Positions 9,928-22,675 of a DNA stretch of 64,000 nt are shown here, in pieces. The notes under the pieces were generated by a model. The model saw nothing but the letters and a program-made list of their open reading frames with translations. It did no database searches and had not been told where the DNA came from. Each line of letters starts with the position of its first letter. The stretch's first letter is position 1. The stretch is from assembly GCA_023052935.1 (NCBI GenBank), contig CM041292.1, forward strand, positions 172,608,900-172,672,899, written 5' to 3'. This stretch comes from Piezodorus guildinii (taxonomy: Eukaryota > Arthropoda > Insecta > Hemiptera > Pentatomidae). The translations under genes were made by a program, and so were the position numbers.

Positions 9928-12900
9928 GCTATTTTGGACACAACTCAGCATTCGATCTCCTATACGCTTTCACGAAATCAAGCAATTATCGTCGAATATA
10001 TGCCAGATGAAGACACGGACATGTTTCAGGTACTATTCTTGTTATTATTTCATTCTACTTGAAGCCTTGCTCTTTTTAAGAAAAAATCCAAATTATGTCA
10101 TATGCATCATCCCGTGAAGGAAAACTATAATTTTAATACTTACCGTAAGTTTTGTAAATTCTCAACAGAAATTAGTAATACTAGTAGAAATGGTAGATCA
10201 AACTTCTGCTGTTGGTTTTGTATTACAATTAAATTATTGGAGGATTGACTATAAGATGATAAACCATTGACCTCTCTCTCTCCGTTTTTTTTTTTTTTTG
10301 GGGGGGGGGGAGCTTTAATTTAATTTTTATAGTTCTTTTTTTTTTAAGCTTGCTTCTCTATGAGTGTATGATTTCTAATTGAGGCAGTTTCTCAAAAATA
10401 CTTAGTCTGAAAACGTGGCAGTTTATGTTTAGCCTTTATTCATTTGATATTTATAATTTTACCTATGATTCAGGTCATATACCACAAAGATAGTCTTAGG
10501 TTGTCTTATTTATTGTTTTTTTAATTTGACTTCAATTAAAATTTCAAGAGAGGAATTTTGAAAAGAACAATTTTTTTTCAAAAAAGGTGTATCTTTCCTG
10601 TGGTGTATCTTAAAAATAAAGACATTATATGGTTTGACAATGAATAAAAGTTCAAATAATTGACTCTTATGATGGATTTTGTGGTTAACACTGAAAACTC
10701 CCCCTGGTATAGATCAAATAAGTTGAACTGAGGCTAGCTTGTGTTATCCAGCTTAATTATAAATGTAGTTAAATTAGATTTGTGACTATTTACTTTGGCA
10801 ATGGTTGATTATTAAAAGTTCTAAGCAACGTTAAATCACTAAATTTTTATAAAACTAAATTAAAGATTATTTATCACTTTTTGTTTTTTTAATAATCAAG
10901 ATCAGTGTTTAAGTAATGGGAGCGATGGGTTCTAACTCTAGATGTTTATATCAAATATGAATTTGAACAATGAAAAAATTACCTCTGTTGCTCGTTAATA
11001 TGTAAATAGGTTGATGTAATGATAGCCTAATATAAACCTAACTTAGATACATAATTTTAGCTTCATGTCATGAATAATCAGGATTTAATCATCTTGTTTT
11101 TTTTCTAAATATTAAAGGCAGAAGTTATAATCAAAACATATCTAAAATCAAATTAGAGATATGAAAGGTATACAAATTAAATAAGTAAAGAAATTTGAGA
11201 TGTATAATAGAGATAAGTTATTATTGTAATAAAAACATTATTGATGAATAAGAAAGCTGTTGTTTGACTCCACCTCTTAATTAAAAATACTACGTTTCAG
11301 CTTCAATTCCATCTAATAATAATTTCTTTGATCACAACACTCAAATGATCTACACGCCACAAAGAAATTATTATTATATCTTACTAAAAATTGAATTTTA
11401 GCCGAAACGTATTTTTAATTAAGTGATGGATTCAATCAAAATCCTTGTTATTCATCTACTATTTTCAACCTTTACCTAAATAAACCTATACTCAATTGAA
11501 TAATACTCATAGTTAATTTATTATTATTTGGTTATGTAAGTCATGTACATAATTAATAATAATTATTTTCGCAGATTGGTAGATCTTCAGAACCTCCGAT
11601 AGATTTTGTTGTAATGGACACAGTACCAGGAGGCGAAAAGTGTTCTGAAGGGAGAGTCTTAGCTAGTACCATTTCGAGGTTCGCTTGCAGAATTCTCGCA
11701 AACAGGAACAACCCAAAGGAATCGAGAATATATGCAGCTGGTTTTGACTCTTCTAGAAACATCTTCCTCGGTGTAAGTTGACCTTAACAAACATCATTGT
11801 TTTATTTAATATTAAATATAAATATAAGAGGTATATGTTGTTTGTTGGATTACTCCAATTAAGGAGAAAGGAGCAAATTGTCCTACTGGTTGCTGACATG
11901 TTCCAATAAGAATGATTTATTTAAATTTTTAAAAAGTTAGTGTTTTATTTTTAAAATCCCCCACAGAATAAGAACTTATCTTACATAACTTTTAGTGACT
12001 CGAAAGAGTTTGTGTGCTACTCTGACATATTTTACCATTAAGACTGCAAAAACATTTTCATTAATCTTGAATCATGTAGATTCAGTTTTTTTTTTCATTG
12101 TTAGATAAACTATATTTTATTTTGGAGCCTAGCATTGTCTTGGTGGAATGGCACTCCTTTCCGATTTGCCAACTCTGCCCGTTTCTCTTCAATTGCTGCC
12201 TTCTATCAATCTAACTGGGCGCAGTAAAAGTCCATATTTATAGTTTGGTTTTGAGGAAGGAGCTCAAAATGTATGGGTCCCTTCCAATCCCACCAAATAC
12301 TGAGCATCACCTTTCTTGGATGCAAGCTGGTATTTGGTGTTGCGAGCGGCGTCATTCCAAGCAACCCCCAAGATTACAGTATCCTTCAGTAACACTCCAC
12401 TTGTCCCAGTCAAACAGATCCGATATCTAGGACTCCATCTGGACAAACGTCTTACTTGGAATCCTCACACAAGACTGAAACGACAAGAAACTGCCCAACG
12501 TTTTCGACTACTTCAACACTTACTGGACAAAAGCTCAAACCTTTCACTTAACAATAAAAAACTCATCTACATGACTATCAATTGGCCGATATGGACTTAC
12601 GGAGTAGAGCATTGGGGCTCTACTGAACCATCAAATTCTTCCCACCCCCAATGTTCCTTATTTTGTCACGAAGCAACTCATCCATAAAGACCTAAATGTT
12701 CTCTATGTTGTTGAATCGAATCGAACTAGGTACCACTCCTTTCATGACAAACTCCATTCCCACTCTAATCCACTAGTTTTAAACATTGCTACTTCTACAA
12801 TCCTCCGAGGCACCTGAAAAGAAGATGGCCCCAAGACCTTCTGGTTTAGCATAGTTTTTGGAGTTCTGGCAATGGGAAGTATCTCTATATGTGAATCATA

Positions 12901-15900
12901 ACAGTATAATCTAGTATCCCATTTACTAAATGTATTTTATTATACAGTTGTAAATATCTATAGATATATTTAAAAAAATAATAATAATAATTATAAAATA
13001 AAAAATAAATTTAGTTTCACTGTTAACTTATGAGATTCCTATTATAACTAAGTTAAACCTTTAAAATGTATTTTAAATAGTCTATTTGACCTTATAAAAT
13101 AAGCATGTTTTCTTGCTAATTGCACTTTTCGTTACAATGAACTAAAACTACCAAAGTGATAAACTCTAAATCGGTCAGACAGAGATTTTTTAAACATAAA
13201 TGACACCTCATTCAAATTACACCTGTGCAAAGCAGAGACTGGTCTGCTAGTTGAGAATAATTTATATTTATTATTTTAGGAAAAAGCAACGAAGTGGCAA
13301 GAAGGACATGATATAGACGGCCTAACTACAAATGGAGTGTTGATCATGCATCCACAAGGCCAATTCTGTGGGGGTGATGCAGAACCAGGCATTTGGAAGG
13401 AGGTATCGGTCGGCGGTGGTGTCTACACTCTTAGGGAATCAAGATCGGCTCAACAGAAAGGCAAAGCAGTCAGTATTCATTTATTTACAATTATTTATAT
13501 TTTTATGGCTTATTAATTGATTGGAAAGACCTACTGGGTATCCTTATTCAGGGTGTCTAGCAACAGGGAAAATTGGGAAAAGTCAGGGATTTTAAAAACA
13601 TATGAAAAAGTCAGGAAATTTGTTCTTTGGTCAGAGGAAATGCCTAAATATCATCGTTTCTTCATCACTCAGACAAAAGTTCCAATATGCCTACTTGTGA
13701 TGTTGCAAATATCATAAAGCGAGTTTAATATTTAATATCATAAAAGAACAGGAGGGCTAAATTCAAAGAAAGAAAAAGAAAATTCAACCTTCTTGTGAAG
13801 GAATTGGAGGCAAAAAAAGCAAAACTGCTCCAAGAAGCTCTTCTGAAATCCGAAGATTTGGCTGCAGAGATTCCAACATTAAAGAAATGCTCTTAAAGTT
13901 TATATAGATATATTGATTGTAAATAAATTTGTAGTCAGATTTGTAAATATTGATTATTACTAACAACAGTATTCAAGTTCATCATAATTCATTGGTAAGT
14001 CAACTTAAACAACTACAATTTCAGCTGGTGTCGGGTAGATATAGTTGAATCTTATCGTAAAGTAATTAGTCATTACATATATTTTTAATCTAGTATACCA
14101 TATTAATTATATTTATTCTTTGTTTTGTCGATTTTCATCGAAATTTAGCCAGATAAAAGACTTCTTACAATGTGGAAAAGACAGGGAATATCTTTGGGCT
14201 GATTTGCTAGACACCCTGTTATTTTTTATTTCAATTTTTGTTTTGTTTGATTTTTTATTCATTTAACGTCACTTATGCTGCTGTGGCTAATCGGATGATG
14301 CTTCTGTGGGAGTCCTAAATTTTACCTCTGCAGGTTCAATTATATTATTGTTTTTATTCAAGAGAATTTTTTTAAATTACAATTGCCCTTTAATGGCTAT
14401 CAGCTAAGATGGTTTGGCCATGTCTCAAGAATGTCTGAGGATCGCGTGGCAAGGGCGACGAATGAGCTGGTTATAGAGGGAATGAGACCAAGAGGGAGGC
14501 CTAAAAAGATCTGGGAGGAAGAGATCATGAAGGCCTGCAGTAAAAGGAAAGTTGGCTGGAGTTCAGTAAGAGACATAGTGCAGGATAGGAATAGGTTGGA
14601 TAAAAAAACTATGTAGTGAGACCCAAGCAAATTTAAATTAGTCATGATTGTATTTTTGGGAAAAATAACATCCATTAATAAAAATAAAATCTTAAATTTA
14701 TGGTTCATTGAGGATTCAGGGTTCTAGCGGAAATATGTTTGTTGTCAGTATAACAGTTGTTATAAGTTCAGATTTCATAGTTTTAAAATATTTTATTAAT
14801 TTATTGCATTCTTTGATTCGTTCTTTATTAATTGTTCGTGGTTTTTAATTTTATTGGTAACTATCAATAAATATGATTGAAAAAAGCAAGTGGATTTTTA
14901 AATCACGGTGTGGATATTTCAAAGATAATATTTAGTTTGTTAAAGAAATAGAAAACATATTTTGATAATGAGTTAACTATATTTTATTTGATAAGAATAA
15001 TTTCATTAAGTCCAATGGAATGAGAAACCTCATCGATAGGCTTATTATGAAGGAAAATAGTCTATTTATTGCTTTGCAATCGTTTCTACTCACATTGTTG
15101 ATCATCATCATCAGGGCACCGCAAGGTGCAGGAGCTAGGAAAGGATTGACGAAGATGTTACCATCTTAAGACAATAATGTTGGTGCAAATATTGTTTGAA
15201 CAACAAACGTTACGAATTTTTCATTGTTTTCTTTCTTGACCATAATCCAGGCTAATCCTTCTGAATGCTCAGCTATTAATATTCATTAAATTTATAAGGT
15301 CAAAATCTATTTCAGATCTGTGTTGTGACTTTGACACAGTAAATACAAGTTTAAAGTATAATGTGATTATTTTTAAAATTTAATATTTGCAATATTTAAA
15401 TGTTAGATATCATACTATTATTTTCTGATTTTTCAATGGCCACGCCAGATATTAGTCAATATAATTAGATTAACATTTTCTTGTTTACCCCAACCTAATG
15501 TAGTTTTTTTATATTTCCTGTACAGGTGGAAGGCGTTAGTAATGTGCTTCAGGATGGAACTTTAATAGATTTATGTGGGGCTACGCTGTTGTGGAGGTCT
15601 GCTGAAGGTCTTGCCAAATCACCTGTGAGTATTTTTGTTTGAAATAATTATGATTTTAATTTATAACTCAGGAGAGAGACCCTAAAAGTTTGTTTCCGGT
15701 GAAAACTCGAATTCGAAAATTGCATGACCTCAATACTTCCCTCATTATTTATTTCATATATAATTAAGTGGAAGTAAAAATAGTTGAGAAAAAAAAGTCT
15801 TACAGTTTTAGAAGAAAGATAGTTTGGGTGGCGTTATTGTGGCGATTTCATTATTTTCTTTCTTGACCTCTACTCAGACTATATTCCTCAATTTCCCATT

Positions 15901-18900
15901 AGTCAACTATTGGTATTCATCTTGAAAATTTTATTTTATTTATCTGACCCAAAATAGTGCATAGATTCTAATAATTAATATCCTGATAATGCGTATAACT
16001 CAATAATTCCTATGAATAAGACGGTCCCTAGAAAATCTCCTGTTAATATGTATAAAATGGCTTTAATTTGGTTATTTCAATAATTTGTGTTTTTGTTTTT
16101 TTTACATGTGAATTTGTTATCCTTTTGGGAGAGAGAGATAATAGAAAGTGATTGTTTCTATGAATTTTGGTTTGTTGAGACGTTTTTTTTATTCTAGAGT
16201 TCTACTCTTTTTTCATACATGATTTATCTGATGATGACTCTGAGTGAGATCACCTATAACTCATCAAGCCAAAAACTTTTTAAAAAGATCATAAAAGCTG
16301 TTTTCTAGATTATTTAATTAAAAAAAAGCAAAATAAATATTGTCTCGAAACAGTGAGACAAGTGACTATTGAAACCGAGAGATCATTTAAATTTATTATT
16401 CATGCTAGCAATTAATTCTAATTTTTTTATGCTTTAAAAAAAAGGAGAGATAAAGTTTGAGTTTGATGAATTTTCTTTAAGACATTGATGGAGAAGGTGA
16501 AGATGATTTATTTTATTAATTACTAAAATTTTATGTTACTGTTGACATATTATGCTCTGAACATGATTACAAGATTATGAAAATTATAAAATTACTACCT
16601 CATTTTTTGTTAGTTTAAATAATAATAAAACTTACATTTATAAAGTGAAAAACATTCCGTATGATCTTCGTATCTTTTTATTGAAAACAATTAAATATTA
16701 AAATAATGCTTGTTCGTTTAACACATATTTGTTTTTAATTTGTTGGAAGTCAGGTGCCTCCGAACTCCCAATTCGAGCCTCCGGTCTCCCGTCCTAAACC
16801 ACAAGCTTCCCGTCAACCGACCCCTCCCCAAAATCTACCCTCACGGGTGAAAATCCCTCCTGAGCATCCTAACAAAATTCCTGAACATCCTTATAATCCA
16901 CCAAATCAGCCAAAGCACCAACCTCTATTATCTCTGCGGACTGAACAGCTTCGTACCCCACAGCGAGTTCAGCTCCCAGCCAATAATCCTGAACCAATAA
17001 AGTATCCACTCCATGTATCTTATCCACATCTATAAGTCCCCTATTTAGGACTCCTGCTTGACAAACGCCTTACATGGAATCCACATACAAGACTCAAAAG
17101 ACAAGAAACTGCTCTACGATTTCGGCTACTAGTAAGTGTTGGACTTACTAGACAGAAGTTCTAACCTTTCATTTAACTACAAAAGGCTCATCTACTTGAC
17201 CATCATAAGGCCTATCTGGACCTACGGAGTTGAGCTTTGGGGCTCTACTAAACCATCAAACTCTTCCTGTATCCAATCCTTACAATCCAAAATCCTTAAC
17301 ACTCCTTACTTTGTCATGAATAAAATCATCCACAATGACCTTAATGTTCCATATGTTGCTGATTTGGCCCGTATCAGGTATCATTCCTGTCATGAAAAAC
17401 TCCACTCCCACTCTAATCCATTAGTTTCAATCCTTGCTTCCTCTTCAATTCCTGATAATCCTCCGAGGCGTCTGAAAAGAAGATGGCCTCAAGACCTTCT
17501 TGTTTAGACTCACTACTAAAGAAAGAGTGCTGCCAATGGGCAGTTTCTCTTCATGTGTTTTGTAATTTCAGCATATTTACTTGTATTTTATACAGTTGTA
17601 AATTTCAATAAAAATATATTTAAAAAAAAGTTTATTTTTTTTAAATTTCTTTCTTTTTTTTCAGACAAAAGAATACTTGGAGTCACTTGTTGATAAGGTT
17701 AATGCAGAAAGACCTATGTGCCCCGTTGGGCTAAACACCCTGGTCATTCCTCGCAAATCAAGCCAGGACGCAGATAAACAGGACAAGCAGCCTTATGTTT
17801 ACCTCAACTGCGGTCATGTACAGGGTCTGCATGATTGGGGTGTTGAGAAAGGTTCTAATTCTAGGACCTGCTCCATGTGTTTCAAGGTAAAAATAACTTG
17901 GCTATTTACTGTAACCTCACTTTTCTTTATTAATTTAATGTCACTTTTTGCCACTGTGATTGGGCAATGCTACAGTGGCAGTCCTAAATTTTGCCTATCC
18001 AGATTTAATTAGAATAGGGATCTTTTAAGAGCACCTGCCATAACACTGGCGCAAGACCATTTTACATTACCTCCAAAGGATGACATAAACTAAGATTTAT
18101 TGCCATCTTCCCGGTTAGAATCTGTGACCTTAAGCATAGAAGGCTGTTATGGTAGCCAGTAATCCACAACTGACCCATAATGTCACTCTTGTCTTGCATC
18201 CTATTAACAGGATTTACAAAAAAATGACATATTTCAGCTAATACTTATCCAATCTAATTTTTTTTGTTTATAATATAAAATTTAGTTTACTATCAAACAG
18301 TGATAACTAACAGACAAAATGAAACACAACTAGGTTGGTTTGTTTTAAGCATTTGTTCCTATAAACTTTTTCCCATGTGAATTTTTCCCTAACTATATAA
18401 ATTATCGAATAATGGGAGTGTAATATCCTTCCTTCATCAATTACCATTCAGTTATAGTTTTTGATATTTTTTTAAATATTTATTTATCATTCTTTGTGCA
18501 CTGATTACATTTTTTTTTAATTTATTTATATATACCCGGGTAATGGATGAAAATATATATTATTGGCCCCATTTTGAAACATTAAGGCTGATTGTTAATG
18601 TCATCACCAAAAGTTATGTAATCATAAACAAAAGTTGCACAAAAACGCAATTTTTTACTTCAAAATTTGGATGATGTATTGGGCATATTGAAAAACGTGA
18701 ATCCTCAGATTTTTAGGGAGGGTTAAAATTTGTTTTTCCTGATTGATTACAATAGTTTATTAATAAAACAAATTTATTTAATGATGTCGGAACAGTTTAC
18801 TGTATGTATATATAAAGGAGAAGATAATTTGGGTTGCAGTCGTGAAAACAATTAAGTAGAAAGTTAATTTAATGTGCCAACATCATTGTTGTGATCTCCC

Positions 18901-20609
18901 TCCTTCAATTGCCCTAAAGATGGCCTAAAATTTAGGCCAAAATGTTGGCACATTAAATTATGTTTATACTTTTGATGAGTGCACCCCGAATTATCTTCTC
19001 CTCAAATTAATTTAATTTTATATTAATTATAAATTTGAAGAAGTTGGTTGGGAGTGTGGTCCATAAATCACTCCAACTTAGTCTTAAGCTTACAAATTAT
19101 AATTGATATGTTCGAAGAAGATATTGTTATCAATGATAAGTATTCTGAATGATTTAATGCTATGGTTTGACGTTCCATTGTCATTTATTTATATTTAAAC
19201 TTTAAATTTATTTTGAATTTTGTTAAATATTGATTTTAATTTATGATTAGTACTGATGGATATTGTCATATTTTTTTCCAGAGTGGACCAATGGTAAAAC
19301 TTTCAATGGGAATAGAGCCAGCATTTTATGTTGATTCAGGACCACCTACATTTTACGCTTTCAACCCTTGTGGTCATATGGCAACTGAAAAAACTGTCAA
19401 GTACGAATTTTTTAAATATTATTTGACCTAAATATTTTAAATTGCATTAAGGATACTTACATAAATACAAAGGATATTACTAAAGTTTTCCAATTCAGTT
19501 TTATTTATTTTGTTTTCTCAAAGTAATTTTCTCCATATTCGATACACTTCTCCATTCGTCAAAACCACTGTAAGTTACATTTTGTCATCATTTTTACATG
19601 CGAGTACAGTGTAAAATCACAAGGTCTGGATGGTTAGGAGGTTGCTCAAGAATTTTCATTCCAGTAGTGGCAAAATATTTAGTGCGAGCTCAGGCACGGT
19701 GAGCTGCTGGAGCGTTGCCAAGGTGGAGATACAAGATGTCATTCTTGACTGCATGATTTCCTACTCTTGACTAGGGTTGCAGGTTTTTCATGGGCCCTAT
19801 GACTTGCAGTGTGCCTGCTGAGTGCACCACTTAGATCTGACTGTCTCCTTTCTTTCCAAAACAATATGCTCCACAATTCTCTGTCTGAAAAATACAGGAA
19901 TCATCATTTTTCTATACAGTTGGAGATTGGCATCCTCATCATCAAAAGACCCCAAGCTTGTTTCAAGCCATAGTCGGCACATATATGATAGTACAGCCAA
20001 CTTTAGTCACCATAAGCCAACATAGTCCTGTTCTCCTATTTCCATTGTCCTTTATCAAATAGTTTCAGCACCTTTCTGCACTAAGTCACAAAAAAAGTCA
20101 TTTCCTCTCTTGTAAGACTATGGGGTACCCAAAGATGAAAAAGTTTCTTTACCTTCAAATGGTCTCTTAGAATCGATTGAATTGCTGGTACATGAAGTTA
20201 TAATATAATGTCTCCTCTATCCTTTGATATAATATACTACTTGTCTGTTTTCATTTAGCATCTTCCTCGACACAGAAATGTTTTTCTCCGTTCTCAGATT
20301 AACTGAGCCCTGAAATGTGTTACTGAATCTTTCTGTCAAGTTGTATTGCCAAATTTTAGTTGTAACCTTTGTACATGAATTAAATGTGCATCTAGAGATC
20401 TTTTGATGGCCGAGGAATTTAGTATTTAAAAATAAATTTTCTTATCAATGAATTGGAAATATTTTAATTTATATATGTAATTATCATGTTGCAGGTATTG
20501 GGCTATTGTTCAGATCCCACACGGGACTTCAGCTTTTGATTCGTTCTGCCCGTTCTGCGCGACACCCCTTCAAGGCTACCCTGGATATGTTAAGCTGATA
20601 TTCAATTAG
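9928..20609 (+). CDS. pli: Pellino, E3 ubiquitin ligase of Toll/IL-1 signalling (N-terminal exon(s) missing)
   Basis: Seven exons: 9928-10029, 11575-11772, 13280-13468, 15526-15624, 17665-17886, 19282-19400 and 20495-20609, all with GT-AG boundaries. Introns are phase 0 except the last (phase 2). They join into one 347-codon frame ending in TAG. The protein reads like Pellino throughout: SYTLSRNQAIIVEY, DTDMFQIGRS, STISRFACRIL and GLTTNGVLIMHP in the FHA-like domain that binds phosphorylated partners. The C-terminal RING-like domain has CPVG, NCGH, CSMC, PCGH and CPFC metal ligands across the last three exons. Pellinos attach ubiquitin to IRAK/Pelle kinases and modulate Toll-pathway signalling in the cytoplasm. 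Full-length Pellinos are about 420 residues, so roughly 70-80 N-terminal residues are missing. No matching exon was found at 3402-9927. All introns contain repeats, but the coding exons are intact. Confidence 0.95.
11255..11450. repeat. Inverted-repeat hairpin in Pellino intron
   Basis: The arms around 'cttaattaaaaatac' and 'taataataatttctttg' are mirrored near 11360-11430, giving a roughly 200-bp imperfect foldback. The right arm carries 'gccgaaacgt', the sequence also found at PLE-like ends in this window. Confidence 0.6.
12115..12325 (-). pseudogene. mariner transposase fragment
   Basis: The minus strand reads LSIWWDWKGPIHFELLP, then QLD, a stop, and AAIEEKRAELANRKGVPFHQDNARL, a close match to the central region of mariner transposases around the second catalytic Asp (HQDNA). 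It has in-frame stops and neither end of the element, so it is dead. It abuts the Jockey fragment on the opposite strand. Confidence 0.8.
12335..12980 (+). pseudogene. Jockey-like LINE, ORF2 3' fragment, copy 1
   Basis: The frame IRYLGLHLDKRLTWNPHTR, then LKRQETAQRFRLLQHLLDKSS and WPIWTYGVEHWGS, is the region after the RT palm in Jockey-clade LINEs. It breaks near 12687 but similarity continues to about 12840. The 3' UTR 'cagttgtaaatatc' and an A-rich tail end near 12978. It is 5'-truncated and lies in a Pellino intron. Copy 2 at 16750-17625 is close kin. Confidence 0.8.
14255..14345 (-). repeat. SINE family A, 3' fragment
   Basis: It matches the SINE A tail region ('cattta acgtcactt', 'gtgggagtcctaaattt'). 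The head is absent. Confidence 0.6.
14383..14616 (+). pseudogene. LINE ORF2 C-terminal fragment (RTE/endonuclease-RT type)
   Basis: The 77-residue frame contains LRWFGHVSRMSEDRVARAT and RPRGRPKKIWEEEIMKAC, hallmarks of the C-terminal segment of widespread insect non-LTR retrotransposons. The frame is open but truncated upstream. It ends with a stop just after VRDIVQDRNRLDKKTM. It lies inside a Pellino intron. Confidence 0.8.
15083..15118 (-). repeat. Degenerate PLE end with hammerhead-like core
   Basis: The minus strand contains 'ctgatgatgatgatc' followed by 'gtagaaacgattg'. This is a diverged form of the CTGATGA...GAAAC arrangement at the other PLE ends. Stem II is not well paired here. Confidence 0.4.
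15676..15790 (-). repeat. Repeat X, end fragment
   Basis: The inverted copy of the repeat X start ('aactcgaattcgaaaatt' and 'ttcatatata' segments) matches 7190-7260 and 58970-59105. Confidence 0.6.
16750..17625 (+). pseudogene. Jockey-like LINE, internally deleted copy 2
   Basis: A proline-rich frame (16754-17035, PPNSQFEPPVSRPKPQ style) leads directly into the post-RT region of Jockey ORF2. The second part continues as LTWNPHTRLKRQ, IIRPIWTYGVELWGS, LNTPYFVMNKIIHNDLNVPYVADLARIRYH and RRLKRRWPQDLLV, ending at 17507. The 3' UTR and A-rich tail run to about 17625, 40 bp before a Pellino exon. The proline-rich part may be ORF1 joined to the ORF2 end by an internal deletion; that joining is inference. 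Confidence 0.75.
17915..18185 (-). mobile_element. SINE family A, diverged full copy
   Basis: It matches family A end to end: the tail at 17915-17950, the body 'ttttgcctatccagatttaatt' and the box B-like region near 18110-18135. No clear target duplication was seen. It starts about 30 bp downstream of a Pellino splice donor. Confidence 0.75.
18818..19006. repeat. Foldback of PLE-like ends
   Basis: 'ggagaagataatttgggttgc' at 18818 is mirrored by 'gcaccccgaattatcttctcc' ending at 19006, and 'taatgtgccaaca' is mirrored by 'tgttggcacatta'. Between them, 18912-18951 reads 'cctaaagatggcc...ggccaaaatg', a decayed CTGATGA-stem-GAAAC core. This looks like two inverted PLE termini. Confidence 0.6.
19490..20000 (-). 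pseudogene. Tc1/mariner-type transposase remnant
   Basis: The minus strand reads NDILYLHLGNAPAAHRA, then KYFATTGMKILEQPPNHPDL, resembling the HDNAPAHRA...PPYSPDLAP block of mariner-family transposases. A C-terminal RMEKCIEYGENYFEK-like stretch follows in another frame. It contains stops and frame changes. It differs from the mariner fragment at 12115-12325. It lies in the last Pellino intron. Confidence 0.55.
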
Positions 20610-22425
20610 AGCCTAGCACAAAATCCACACTTGAAAGTTCATTATAGCCTATTGTGTTCTCTATTTATTATTGTTGTGTTATTTTGTATTTTCAGGTACA
20701 TTTTGTTATAATCAAGTGGAATGAACTTTATTGGCAACTCTTTATAATTGTTTTCCTCTTATTTTGCCATGTTTTAGTTTAAAAACTTCATCGCCTAATT
20801 CATCTGATATATTTTGTTTTTTTCTTTTATTAACAATTTCTGTGCAATTTCTTTTTTATTTCTGTTTGTTTACTGTTATTGTTAGTAAAAGGTGAAGCTC
20901 TTCGAATCGACCAATTTATTTTTTAGGTCTCATATTGTATAGTTAGTCTTTTTAAAAAATTAGTTAATCCAACTAGTATTTATTATGTTTATATTTTATG
21001 AATAAATTATTGTTAATATTTCGTTTGGGTATTAGTGTATTTAAATTGTATTGTGTGGCATAACGTGTGACTTTTTTGTTACATAGTTTTCACTCAAGTA
21101 CAAGTATCACTCTGATTGTAAATATTGTGTGCAACACTATGTTCTTATGAAATATATATATGTATATATTAGCATATATATATTTAATATTTAAGTAAAA
21201 TGAAATAGAAAAACAAGAAAATAAAAAAAATTAATGAACAAAACATATTGAGTGTTTTTTATTTCATCTCTCTTAGGAAATTCAAATTTAGAATTATTTG
21301 TATATATATACATATATTTTTTAATATTTTTATGCATTGAGATATATTAAAATAGTATCCTTGAAATAACATAATTTGTTTGTTATGTCGAGTAGTGATC
21401 AAATTTTGTACTGTACTGTAAAACCTTATAAAAAATTGCTAAAGGCGATTAAAATATTGTGATAACTGTTTTTAAGTTCTATTTTGATTGTATTCTTTGT
21501 TAGTTGAGACTATAATACATAGAAATCGGAAATAATTTTAAGAGAAAAAAAAAAAAAGAATGTAGTGCATTAAAAGAATGTATTATTTTTAATAGACTTT
21601 GAAGTCAATAGCTCGTGTATTGAGAGAAATAATATATTGTAGCTGTGGTCAAAAACCTCCTTCATCAAGAAGGAAAATACCATATGTAATACTACACACA
21701 AAAATCACAAATGTGTAATGTTCTTCATAACTTTGAATAATTGTAAATATATATTTTAATTTGTTAACAAAAGAGATATTATTGAGCTTTCCATCTTTAA
21801 TCATAATTAAAACAAGAACTACATCAATATATTTCTATAAAATTTCAATAAGAATGCCTTCAAAAAAAAAAAAAAATTAAGCTCTTGTATTGAGAGAAAT
21901 GTATGTTATTGATCAAACATGCTTCTCTTTTTCTCTTTCTGATAATAGTATTTTAAATGTGGAATTGTGAAGAAAAAAAAACTTTTAACAGTTTATGTGG
22001 CCTTTTAAAGATAGTGAATTGGGCTATTTTTTTTTTTTTTTTTAAATATTTTCATAGATGTAAAGGGTTTTATTGTTTTTTTTTTTTTATTTTTATTTCT
22101 TATTTTATGTTTAGCTTTTTATATTTGAGATGGTAGGTATCTGCAGTTGAGTCATTCTGTGGATAGGGATTAAAAGGTCGGAAAATGAAGTTATGTATAT
22201 TAGGATTTCTGCTTGTTTAGCTAAACACATGTGTATGGAAAAGCATCTATGATTTATAAAAAAAAAAAAAAAAAAAAAATTGAGAAAATGACTGTAAAAT
22301 ATAGCTCTAGTGATATTTAAATAATTTTCTTTGACACCTTCCCAATCCTTAGCCATTTTATTAGAATAGCAATAATTTGTTACATATGCTCGTCTATCTA
22401 CTCCTATTGAACTGAGTGCTATATT
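20610..22425 (+). other. Pellino 3' UTR and downstream spacer
   Basis: AT-rich and non-coding. Candidate polyadenylation signals AATAAA occur from about 21001, so the 3' UTR may be roughly 400 nt or longer. Several long A or T runs (for example 22028-22045 and 22258-22279) and a short direct duplication of 'tgtattgagagaaat' (near 21616 and 21888) are present. No gene was recognised. Confidence 0.5.
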
Positions 22426-22427
22426 TT

Positions 22428-22575
22428 TACTTTCACTTACCTATATATGAAATATATAGTAAGGGAAAGTATTGCGATTGTAAACATTTTCAAATTCCAG
22501 TTTTCAATGGAAATATACGTTTTAGGGTCCTCTGAGTCCAAATAACCAAGTCCCGCAAAAAGGTCTGTGTGTCCA
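22428..22575 (+). repeat. Repeat X, 5' fragment
   Basis: It starts 'tttcacttacctatatatgaa' and runs to 'aaaaaggtctgtgtg', matching the first 145 bp of the copies at 7186 and 38847. Confidence 0.75.
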
Positions 22576-22675
22576 TGTGTTACAAACAAGTAGTAAGCCA
22601 CTCCTGGTTCTCTCTTGATAGATGAAATGGTAAGGTTCTTGAATATTATATTTAGAAAAAAAAAAAAAAAACTGT

